DNA of 64,000 nt from Marinobacter salexigens. GTDB lineage: Bacteria; Pseudomonadota; Gammaproteobacteria; Pseudomonadales; Oleiphilaceae. Position numbers and translations under genes: made by a program. The stretch spans positions 62,001 through 126,000 of the forward strand of contig NZ_JAHKPV010000021.1 of the NCBI RefSeq assembly GCF_018860765.1, in the 5' to 3' direction. Shown one piece after another: positions 16,954-22,267 of this stretch (positions are counted from its first letter, which is position 1; every line of letters starts with the position of its first letter). A model generated the notes under the pieces. The model had not been told where the DNA came from and searched no databases. It saw nothing but the letters and a program-made list of their open reading frames with translations.

Positions 16954-17376
16954 AACAAGAAATTGCTTCGGTAGTATTTGCTCTGGCTCGGTTTGGAAAA
17001 ACAACGATGTCGCGCCAACTCCCTTTGAGCCACTATAATAGTTAGCGACAGCAAACGCGGGACCGTTTTTATACTCAAGTATTCCAATGATGTAGCACGA
17101 CTTTGAACCTAGCTCTTTTGTGCTCAATACAGTAGCCGTTTCAATGGGGCCGAAAAATTGCTCGATTTGCCCTAACACTTGCGCCTGACTTAGAGACTTC
17201 ATGTCACTTTCTAAGGGGCCATTTTTCAGCACGCGCTTCATGAAAGCTGTACCACCCTCCTTTTTATAAACCTCTACAGCTTTATCGAACTCCTTTGATG
17301 CTTTATCACAGACACTGCTCGCAAGCGAATGACCACTCATAGCCACTAAAAAGGCAGCAATTATAAAACTCTTCAT
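16948..17376 (-). CDS. Small exported protein, unknown function (cassette)
   Basis: A 142-residue protein with a clear signal peptide (MKSFIIAAFLVAMSGHSLA, residues 1-19). The mature part has two cysteines, one near the new N-terminus (SSVCDKA) and one in the middle (SKSCYIIG), which could form a disulfide in the periplasm. No family is recognised. The ATG has an AAGGAAG site six bases upstream and lies only ~24 bases from the candidate recombination core at 17400. The stop codon is inside the GTTA of the candidate attC. It would be the last cassette of the array. Confidence 0.75.
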   Translation of the reverse strand: MKSFIIAAFLVAMSGHSLASSVCDKASKEFDKAVEVYKKEGGTAFMKRVLKNGPLESDMKSLSQAQVLGQIEQFFGPIETATVLSTKELGSKSCYIIGILEYKNGPAFAVANYYSGSKGVGATSLFFQTEPEQILPKQFLVQ

Positions 17377-17399
17377 ATCTCTTCCTTATTATAGATTGG

Positions 17400-17502
17400 C
17401 TCTAACACTGTACGTGCCATTTAGTGCAGAGCTTTGGGGCGGTTGAAGTGCAGCGTAAGCCTTCCCAGCCACGAAAGAACGGACTACAACAACTTGTTGT
17501 AA
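17400..17502 (-). repeat. Weak candidate attC between cassettes
   Basis: The ends CTCTAAC (17400-17406) and GTTGTAA (17496-17502) have the spacing and orientation expected of attC cores and lie between two cassette-like genes. Internal complementarity is poor apart from a local TACAACA/TGTTGTA hairpin at the right. It may be a degenerate site or a chance match. Confidence 0.3.
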
Positions 17503-17517
17503 AGCAAGAGCCCCCAT

Positions 17518-17844
17518 TCACCCTCTCAGCTCAGGTGCAATTTGATGCTCGATAACCTCATAGTGCTGGACTGAAAGGTCGGGCTCAAGCTCATAAGCCC
17601 CGTCTTCCGGGTACAAACGAGCCTGCGAAATATCATCGCCAGCGAACGCCTTGATCGATTCCAGGTTGTCCCAGTACGTGATGAGGGTAAGCTCAATTTT
17701 GGCCGTCAAAGACCGACGGAAAATCTGAGCACCTAGGAAGCCTGGCGTGGCGTACGAATCCTTGATGCCGGTTTCGTACAGATAGTCCGTGAAACCTTTA
17801 TTGTGTGCTTCAGGCACTCGACATTTCCATTCCCTGGCGATCAT
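17518..17844 (-). CDS. ABM-fold (antibiotic biosynthesis monooxygenase-like) protein (cassette)
   Basis: A 108-residue protein resembling the dimeric ferredoxin-like ABM/NIPSNAP proteins: IAREWKCRVPEA opens the first strand, GFLGAQIFRR gives the second, and ELTLITYWDNLESIKAFAGD the typical strand-helix. The closing LSVQHYEVIEH matches the last strand. Substrate is unknown, and the group includes both enzymes and non-enzymatic proteins. An AGGAGAG site precedes the ATG, whose distance to the attC core at 17866 is 22 bases, fitting a one-gene cassette. Confidence 0.8.
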   Translation of the reverse strand: MIAREWKCRVPEAHNKGFTDYLYETGIKDSYATPGFLGAQIFRRSLTAKIELTLITYWDNLESIKAFAGDDISQARLYPEDGAYELEPDLSVQHYEVIEHQIAPELRG

Positions 17845-17865
17845 TATTACGCACTCTCTCCTGCT

Positions 17866-17943
17866 TTATAACGCGGAGCTTTGCGACAATTTTGGAGCCG
17901 CGCAGCGGTGGGAAAATTGTTCGGCAACAGCGGCTGGTTATGC
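17866..17943 (-). repeat. attC recombination site (yefM-yoeB cassette)
   Basis: Ends are TTATAAC (17866-17872) and GTTATGC (17937-17943). ACAATTTT near the left pairs with AAAATTGT near the right, and the centre GGAGCCGCGCAGCGGTGGG contains the CCGC/GCGG stem. The yoeB stop codon lies one base beyond the right core. This is a textbook imperfect palindrome of the attC type. Confidence 0.8.
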
Positions 17944-17944
17944 A

Positions 17945-18208
17945 TTATTCGTAGTGGCTCCAGAGCCTGAGAACTTTCACTACTCGCTCGTCATCGAGCA
18001 CTTGGTAGACCAGACGATGCTGAATATTGATGCGGCGTGAATAGGCCTCCGCAAGATCACCAATGAGCTTCTCAAATGGAGGCGGCTTGCGGTATGGGTC
18101 TTCTGCTATCAGCGCCAATAGTTCCTGGGCTTTTGGCTTGAGGCCGCTGGAGGCCAACTTCTTTGCATCTTTCTGGGCTTGCTTGGTATAAACCAACTTC
18201 CATGTCAC
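17945..18208 (-). CDS. yoeB: YoeB/Txe-family mRNA-interferase toxin (cassette)
   Basis: An 87-residue ribosome-dependent mRNA interferase of the RelE superfamily. Typical YoeB features are the opening KLVYTKQAQKDAKKL, the PFEKLIGDLAEAYSRRINIQHRLVYQV core and the C-terminal VLRLWSHYE with the catalytic histidine and tyrosine. The GTG start overlaps the antitoxin stop (GTGA), so expression is coupled to the antitoxin. Toxin-antitoxin cassettes are common in large chromosomal integrons and are thought to stabilise arrays. Confidence 0.93.
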   Translation of the reverse strand: MTWKLVYTKQAQKDAKKLASSGLKPKAQELLALIAEDPYRKPPPFEKLIGDLAEAYSRRINIQHRLVYQVLDDERVVKVLRLWSHYE

Positions 18209-18447
18209 CAGTCCAGCTCCTCATCGCATCCATCTACGGGGGTCTCCATCCCCTCACGAATAGACTCCCGCATGCCCGGTACGGACAATAGGTACAGTGT
18301 TTCCTGAATTGCCGACCAATCTTCTTCGGACACCAAGACGGCTCTGTTTCGTTTACCCATGATGATGATTGGTTGGTGGGACTCGGCGGTCTCGTCGATT
18401 AACCGATAAAGGTTGCTGCGCGCTTCAGTTGCTGTGATTCCCGTCAT
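18205..18447 (-). CDS. yefM: YefM/Phd-family antitoxin (cassette)
   Basis: An 80-residue antitoxin that binds YoeB and autorepresses the operon. The N-terminal DNA-binding Phd/YefM domain shows ITATEARSNLYRLIDE, then PIIIMGKRNRAVLVSEEDW. The acidic C-terminus (VDGCDEELDW) is the toxin-neutralising tail. It is first in the operon, with its own promoter between the ATG and the next attC. Confidence 0.93.
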   Translation of the reverse strand: MTGITATEARSNLYRLIDETAESHQPIIIMGKRNRAVLVSEEDWSAIQETLYLLSVPGMRESIREGMETPVDGCDEELDW

Positions 18448-18479
18448 AACGCACCTTTTACGTGTTTAACTTTTAACCA

Positions 18480-18507
18480 AGTGTACGCCTTTAGGTACGT
18501 ACGTCAA
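18480..18507 (-). promoter_or_regulatory. Promoter of the yefM-yoeB cassette
   Basis: On the minus strand TTGACG (18502-18507) and TACACT (18480-18485) are separated by 16 bases, 33 bases upstream of the yefM ATG. The palindrome GTACGTAC overlaps the spacer and could be an operator. A cassette-borne promoter is typical for toxin-antitoxin cassettes. Confidence 0.55.
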
Positions 18508-18519
18508 GACGAACGCCTT

Positions 18520-18590
18520 GCAAAACACCCGGCTTTGCGGCGTGCCGGAGCGCCAGCGCAGGCACGTCCGACAACAGCCGTTTGTTAACC
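18520..18590 (-). repeat. attC recombination site (higBA-like cassette)
   Basis: A 71-base imperfect palindrome with cores GCAAAAC (18520-18526) and GTTAACC (18584-18590). GGCTTTGCGG and CGTGCC on the left pair with GGCACG, TCCG and CAACAGCC on the right, around GGAGCGCCAGCGCA. By hand alignment it matches the 21210-21280 site at 56 of 71 positions. The stop codon of the antitoxin gene (18585-18587) is inside the right core. Confidence 0.88.
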
Positions 18591-18884
18591 CCTGAGTTCA
18601 AGGTCTTCCCGGATGACTTCTGGATGGCGGAAAGCAATCTCGATGAGCGCCTTTGCCGGCCCGGAGGGCTTGCGTCGACCTTGCTCCCATTCCTGCAGGG
18701 TGCGTGGAGAAATATGTAGCACCTCAGCAAATTCTATCTGGGTCAGGCCAGTTTTTCCGCGGGCCTCGACAACCTCATTAGGTTCAACACGACTGATTCG
18801 CGCCACTTTCCCCGCGTTCATTTCTTTGACGGATTGGAGCAGCTTGTTGCCAAGTTCTTCTGCACTCAGGGTCTCGTTACTCAT
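18585..18884 (-). CDS. HTH antitoxin, HigA/NadS-like (cassette)
   Basis: A 99-residue protein with a C-terminal XRE-type helix-turn-helix: TGLTQIEFAEVLHISPRTLQEWEQGRRKPSGPAKALI, residues ~50-86, followed by HPEVI. This is the usual antitoxin partner of RelE/HigB-like toxins in the reversed (toxin-first) order. The ATG at 18884 overlaps the toxin 3' end by eight bases; an upstream in-frame start at 18899 would extend further into the toxin and is less likely. Confidence 0.88.
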   Translation of the reverse strand: MSNETLSAEELGNKLLQSVKEMNAGKVARISRVEPNEVVEARGKTGLTQIEFAEVLHISPRTLQEWEQGRRKPSGPAKALIEIAFRHPEVIREDLELRG

Positions 18885-19191
18885 TTTCCAATACCTCACG
18901 AATCGACTTCAGGATATGCGCGGGTATGTTTTCCTTAACGGCCTTTTTGTAGATCACCAATAACCAGATCTCACCATTAGCCAACCTGGTGAAGTAAATG
19001 ACTCGCACCCCACCACGCTTCCCTGAACCCGCTACCGACCATCGAACCTTTCTACACCCGCCGCTGCCAGGAATTGGGTCGCCAATATCCGGATTGGCTG
19101 CCAACCAGGCGAAGAAGGCACTTCGCTCATCCTCGGTCCAAATCTTTCTGGCGTCTGCTTCGAATGTAGGGGTTTCTATTATGGTAAACAT
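18877..19191 (-). CDS. RelE/HigB-like toxin (cassette)
   Basis: A 104-residue RelE/ParE-superfamily toxin of the HigB type. Family features are IIETPTFEADARKIW at the N-terminus, GDPIPGSGGCRKVRWSVAGSGKRGGVRVIYF in the middle and WLLVIYKKAVKENI near the end. The ATG at 19191 is chosen; the in-frame TTG three codons earlier is less likely. An inverted repeat ATGACG-N9-CGTCAT (19190-19210) spans the start region and could be the autoregulatory operator. The toxin precedes its antitoxin, as in higBA systems. Confidence 0.88.
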   Translation of the reverse strand: MFTIIETPTFEADARKIWTEDERSAFFAWLAANPDIGDPIPGSGGCRKVRWSVAGSGKRGGVRVIYFTRLANGEIWLLVIYKKAVKENIPAHILKSIREVLENE

Positions 19192-19241
19192 GACGACCAA
19201 TATACGTCATTGACGGAGTTATGCAAGATTACTGCTTGGAG

Positions 19242-19313
19242 GGTTAACGCCGCGCTCTGCGGAAATTTAGGAGCGCCAGCGAGTAAATTTTCCGTAGCAG
19301 CGCTTTGTTATAG
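19242..19313 (-). repeat. attC recombination site (PIN-gene cassette)
   Basis: Cores GGTTAAC (19242-19248) and GTTATAG (19307-19313) enclose GCGCTCTGCGG with AAATTTA on the left, GGAGCGCCAGCGAG in the centre, and TAAATTT with CCGTAGCAGCGC on the right. The arms are complementary. The stop codon of the PIN gene (19308-19310) is inside the right core. Confidence 0.88.
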
Positions 19314-20456
19314 CTCTTCATCTTCGTACTCATTTCTCCAGTCTGGCTCAACTTCACCAAAATCAGCGTGACCGATTGTTTCTAGAACTTCGATTTCAGT
19401 AACTTCAATATCGTCAAAGTCTTGAGAAAAATCGCCAGTAAGTGTTAATAGTATGTCAGTATGGTAGGACTCTGTTGTTGTACAAACATTACCTCCCATA
19501 CCTACATAGTCCTTATCTATAGAGTCTCTCACTGAGAAATCAAAGCTAGCTTCAACCTCAACCTCAACAGTGGCACCTACTTTAAGAACAATTGCCTCAT
19601 CATTAATGCTAACTACTCTGACTTTTACCAAGCCTTTATCATCGTTATCAAATTCGTGTGAAATGTAGTTGGCAGAAGTATCTTCCCACTCAAAGTGCAT
19701 ATATGAACTTGCTTCAACCCATACATCGTAACCATCAATGCTATTGATAATGGCCTGCTCAATTTCATCAAGTACATGGTTATCTTCATCAAGCAGAGAG
19801 TCTTCTCGAATATGGGCAATTATGCTGGCAACTTTGTTGTGCGGCTGAAATTTCTCTAACGCTTCTGCTAATGATGATACCAATGTAATCCTAGCCGATT
19901 CTTCGGCGTAATTTTTCCACCCCTTATCTTGACTGACAGCAATGATATTCACATCATTTTCTTCTGCCCACCCCTCAAGGGCTAGCAATGCAATTGCGTC
20001 TGGAAATTCATTCTTTTTGTCTTTGCCTGTCTCAAAAGGCGCTTCTGTAGCAAAGTACATTTCCATTAACTTAGGTAGGTCAGCATATTCCCCAGAATCA
20101 ATTTTATCAGCGCCGATATATTCGTAATATTTCTCCAGTCTAGCCTCTGCAATTTCAGCCTCACTTCCCTCAACTGAAAGCAATTCTCTTGCGTTATCAA
20201 TAGCAGCAGACTTTATCTTTAACTGCTTGTTTGCCGATCTTAGCGCCTGCTCAACAGAAGAACGAGTTCTGGATACATCTTGCCCAATATGTTTAATGGC
20301 TTCATTGTGAACTATATCGGTTTGCAATACTTGAACGGGGCTTTCTTTAAATTGCCGCATTTGAGCAAGCAAACCCTCATAAAACCTGTAGCCTTCCCCC
20401 TTAAAAGTCGCGTTATCAATGGTAATGGCACCAAAGTCTAGTTCTATATCTTCCAT
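19308..20456 (-). CDS. PIN-domain (DUF4935-like) protein (first recognised cassette)
   Basis: A 382-residue protein. Residues 1-~190 look like a PIN nuclease of the DUF4935 type: TIDNATF with Asp14, VLQTDIVHNEAI near residue 45, FPDAIALLALEGWAEEN with a central Asp, and IIAVSQDKGWK supplying the last acidic residue. The remaining ~190 residues are acidic and rich in beta-strand-like Val/Glu repeats, with no recognised family. The gene is markedly AT-rich compared with chromosomal neighbours. An AGAAGG site precedes the ATG. PIN proteins of this class are suspected RNA nucleases, some in phage defence; that is only a hypothesis here. Confidence 0.8.
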   Translation of the reverse strand: MEDIELDFGAITIDNATFKGEGYRFYEGLLAQMRQFKESPVQVLQTDIVHNEAIKHIGQDVSRTRSSVEQALRSANKQLKIKSAAIDNARELLSVEGSEAEIAEARLEKYYEYIGADKIDSGEYADLPKLMEMYFATEAPFETGKDKKNEFPDAIALLALEGWAEENDVNIIAVSQDKGWKNYAEESARITLVSSLAEALEKFQPHNKVASIIAHIREDSLLDEDNHVLDEIEQAIINSIDGYDVWVEASSYMHFEWEDTSANYISHEFDNDDKGLVKVRVVSINDEAIVLKVGATVEVEVEASFDFSVRDSIDKDYVGMGGNVCTTTESYHTDILLTLTGDFSQDFDDIEVTEIEVLETIGHADFGEVEPDWRNEYEDEEL

Positions 20457-20489
20457 AATACCTTCTACTCTCGAGGTGCTCTACTTGAG

Positions 20490-20553
20490 CTATAACGTTT
20501 GGAGCTCACGAGCGCTCGCAACGCGAGTGTCTTGTGTAGCGACTTTGTTTGGC
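20490..20553 (-). repeat. Candidate attC or attI/attC hybrid
   Basis: CTATAAC (20490-20496) mirrors the GTTATAG core of the 19242 site, and GTTTGGC lies at 20547-20553. GGAGCTCACGAG on the left is partly complementary to CTTGTGTAGCGACT on the right, with CGCTCGC-AAC-GCGAGTG as an inner hairpin. It lacks the GGAGCGCCAGCG centre of the clear sites. Confidence 0.5.
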
Positions 20554-20836
20554 TGCCCAGTCTTGCAAAGGTATCAGGAACCAGCTTCCTCTCAGGCCAC
20601 TCTGAACTCTTGGGCATGCGACGTGGCTTTAGGCCAAGAGCCAAAGACGTACTGAGAAGGTGCGAATGGCACCAAAAAGGCAACGCGATCGCTGATGAAT
20701 GGCGTGCCCTCAGAGACCCGCTGGTGTCGCTTTCAAGCTACGTCTTGACGCGCACCAGCGGGTCTCTGAGGGTAGCTAAAAAAGCGTTCAACAACGATCT
20801 TCCTTATTTGGTTTCGTGGTTCAGATCTCAAATATA
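20554..20836. other. Cassette-like interval without a recognisable gene
   Basis: No convincing coding sequence is seen on either strand. It holds a CTCTTGG/CCAAGAG pair at about 20609-20642 and the long hairpin described separately. Position, between the 20490 site and the integrase control region, is that of a first cassette or part of attI. Confidence 0.4.
20707..20772. repeat. Perfect 20-bp inverted repeat hairpin
   Basis: The arms 20707-20726 and 20753-20772 are exact reverse complements over 20 bases, around a 26-base loop that itself contains TCAAG/CTTGA. No T-run follows on either strand, so it is not a standard terminator. Confidence 0.9.
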
Positions 20837-20842
20837 AAAACA

Positions 20843-20858
20843 CTGGTTGAATATACAG
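20843..20858 (+). promoter_or_regulatory. Imperfect LexA-like box (duplicate of the intI control element)
   Basis: CTGG-TTGAATAT-ACAG has one mismatch from the CTGT-N8-ACAG consensus. The 25-base segment 20836-20860 matches 21099-21123 at 21 positions, so it appears to be a second copy of the integrase promoter element. Confidence 0.4.
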
Positions 20859-20913
20859 CTATTATTGTCTAAATTATTGAGATCTTGGGTCTTTGAGTCT
20901 TCGGGTCTATTGC

Positions 20914-20920
20914 ACTCAAC
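20914..20920 (-). other. Candidate attI core site
   Basis: ACTCAAC on the plus strand, GTTGAGT on the minus strand, is a perfect GTTRRRY core in the cassette orientation, 225 bases upstream of the integrase start. The motif is short and could occur by chance. Confidence 0.25.
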
Positions 20921-20954
20921 TAAGGTCTGCCCAAACAGCAATTAGACTGATGCC

Positions 20955-21056
20955 TCAGTGATTGCAGAAATTTGACCGCTGCATGATTACGGACTTTCCG
21001 AATCCGGGTGCACCAATCAAAAACCCATAAAACAAAAGCTTAGCCCAGTTTTCATC
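20955..21056 (-). pseudogene. Possible remnant of a P-loop ATPase
   Basis: A 33-codon open stretch without a start codon, closed by stops at both ends, reads WAKLLFYGFLIGAPGFGKS and contains a Walker A-like GAPGFGKS. It may be a fragment of an ATPase gene left inside the integron control region, or a coincidence in AT-rich DNA. Confidence 0.25.
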
Positions 21057-21105
21057 GTTCTACTACGTAATCATTTGACTTCTGTGATCCACGCCAACAA
21101 TAACA

Positions 21106-21121
21106 CTGTTCAAATATACAG
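21106..21121 (+). promoter_or_regulatory. LexA (SOS) box upstream of the integrase remnant
   Basis: CTGTTCAAATATACAG is a perfect CTGT-N8-ACAG gammaproteobacterial LexA box, ending 23 bases before the ATG at 21145. SOS control through such a box is established for integron integrase genes. Confidence 0.75.
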
Positions 21122-21144
21122 CTGCATCTGGCAAGGAGCCTAAA

Positions 21145-21213
21145 ATGAAAGGAAAGCAGCCGCGCCTCCGCGATCAAGTTCGCGCAGTTATCCGCGTAGA
21201 TCACTACAGCATT
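21145..21213 (+). pseudogene. intI: 5' remnant of an integron integrase gene
   Basis: The first 23 codons of a tyrosine recombinase of the integron-integrase type. RLRDQVRAVIRVDHYSI matches the N-terminal helix of IntI proteins (typically DQVRxxIRxxHYSIRTE). An AAGGAG site lies nine bases before the ATG. After HYSI the frame enters the attC at 21210, so at least 90 percent of the expected ~320-residue enzyme, including all catalytic residues, is missing. The open frame runs on to 21333 as 39 attC-derived and unrelated codons. Orientation, opposite to the cassettes, and the upstream LexA box both fit intI. Confidence 0.8.
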
Positions 21214-21280
21214 AACGCCTGGCTCTGCGGTATGCCGGAGCGCCAGCGTAGGTGCGTCCGACAACAGCCACTTGTTACCC
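21210..21280 (-). repeat. attC site fused to the integrase remnant
   Basis: Cores CATTAAC (21210-21216) and GTTACCC (21274-21280). Between them are TGGCTCTGCGG, TATGCC, GGAGCGCCAGCGTA, GGTGCG and TCCGACAACAGCCA, with the same plan as the 18520 and 19242 sites. The left core, which is the cleaved R' side in the array orientation, is exactly where integrase coding similarity stops. Confidence 0.85.
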
Positions 21281-21437
21281 GAGCAACGTCACAGGCAAAA
21301 TTAGGAGGGGTTTCGAAGGTACAGTTGAAATAACGAATTGGGTGCACCCGAGATCCCCACCACACTCACAGCAGCTATCTCGGGTTACAATGCAAAGCTA
21401 GTCTAGTGATAAACGACCCTGAATAGGCCGGTGGGCA
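21281..21437. other. Spacer between the integron and nfuA
   Basis: No gene is seen. A 9-bp perfect inverted repeat ACCCGAGAT/ATCTCGGGT (21346-21354 and 21377-21385) lies downstream of nfuA and could contribute to its 3' end, though no T-run follows. Confidence 0.5.
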
Positions 21438-22025
21438 TCACTGGTAGTAGGCGTTCTCGGTTTGGGTATGATCCGTCACATCACGAACTGCCGTAATTTC
21501 GGGCACTCTGTCTTTAAGTGTGGTTTCCACGCCCTGTTTCAGGGTAAGGCTCACCGCTGAACAACCCTGACAGCCGCCGCCAAAACGTAATACTGCAACC
21601 GACTCGTCAACGATCTCTACCAGTGACACATCGCCACCATGAGCGGCTAGATTCGGGTTAATTTCCGAAGCCAGCACATAGTTCACCCGGTCGGGCAAAG
21701 GCGCGTTTTCGTCTACGCTCGGTACTTTTGCGTTCGGTGCTTTGATGGTCAGCTGGCCGCCCATTTGATCCTTGGAGTAGTCCACATAGGCTTCTTCAAG
21801 GAAAGGTACGGAGTTATGATCCAAATACAGCGTGAACTTTTGGAGGTCCACCTGCTCATCCGTGGGCACAATCTCGTTAGGCGGGCAGTAAGCCAAGCAG
21901 GTTTCGGCATTTTTGGTGCCCGGCTGGGTTACGAAAATTCGCACTCCCATGCCTTCCACATCCTGCTTTTCGATAAGTTGTGCAAGATAATCCCGTGCGG
22001 GATCTGTCACAGTAACCAATGCCAT
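21438..22025 (-). CDS. nfuA: Fe-S biogenesis protein NfuA
   Basis: A 195-residue carrier that delivers 4Fe-4S clusters to target apoproteins. The N-terminal A-type-like degenerate domain has [15 protein letters not shown] and the C-terminal Nfu domain has the cluster-binding CxxC in [14 protein letters not shown] near residue 150. Length matches the E. coli protein. The gene is single, convergent with the integron remnant and divergent from metH. Confidence 0.95.
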   Translation of the reverse strand: MALVTVTDPARDYLAQLIEKQDVEGMGVRIFVTQPGTKNAETCLAYCPPNEIVPTDEQVDLQKFTLYLDHNSVPFLEEAYVDYSKDQMGGQLTIKAPNAKVPSVDENAPLPDRVNYVLASEINPNLAAHGGDVSLVEIVDESVAVLRFGGGCQGCSAVSLTLKQGVETTLKDRVPEITAVRDVTDHTQTENAYYQ

Positions 22026-22267
22026 GTTTTAAACCCGTTGGTAAGTTTGAATCCATTTTAAGGGAGTTTGTGGCAACATGAAAGACCAAGTAATTTAGTT
22101 GGTCTTTCACAGACTAGTGATTTTCACCTACTAATACGCTGTGCTCACGAACTTGACCCAAGTAAAGAATTACTGGGCGCGCACTACGACTGGACCCCGC
22201 ATTTTTGCTATGATCCCGCGCCATTGAACCTAATACGCCGTTAATGACGACATCCGGAATACTGACT
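22026..22267. promoter_or_regulatory. Divergent nfuA/metH control region with hairpin
   Basis: A perfect 10-bp hairpin GAAAGACCAA/TTGGTCTTTC (22080-22089 and 22099-22108) lies in the nfuA-proximal half. A -10-like TATGAT at 22209-22214 is in the right position for metH. No SAH or cobalamin riboswitch consensus was recognised by eye. Confidence 0.4.

Larger units (their letters stand above)
16861..21280 (-). mobile_element. Decayed chromosomal integron: five-cassette array with truncated integrase
   Basis: The segment between the DUF445 gene and nfuA holds five minus-strand cassettes and a plus-strand integrase stub at the right end. This is the standard integron geometry, in which cassettes read away from intI. 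Three intervening palindromes (17866-17943, 18520-18590, 19242-19313) and one at 21210-21280 share a common plan: RYYYAAC-like core, an arm, a central GGAGCGCCAGCG-like loop region, a complementary arm, a CAGC box, and a GTTA core. Gene stop codons lie in or beside the right core. The remaining sites are more diverged. Cassette leaders are short (about 20-75 bases). Neighbouring chromosomal genes match an uninterrupted Pseudomonas-like order, supporting insertion of this block. No functional integrase is present here. Confidence 0.82.

Noticed and set aside
20465..20837. Overlapping frames on both strands between the PIN gene and the integrase remnant
   Set aside because: They run through the palindromes, have no convincing ribosome-binding site and resemble no family, so they were not called as genes.
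21214..21333. Continuation of the integrase frame after the attC
   Set aside because: The residues are translation of attC DNA and spacer. No match to the rest of an integrase was seen.
21346..21385. 9-bp inverted repeat as a terminator for nfuA
   Set aside because: No T-run on either side, so it was only noted as a hairpin.
22026..22267. SAH or cobalamin riboswitch upstream of metH
   Set aside because: No recognisable consensus such as a B12 box was found by eye. A covariance search would be needed.
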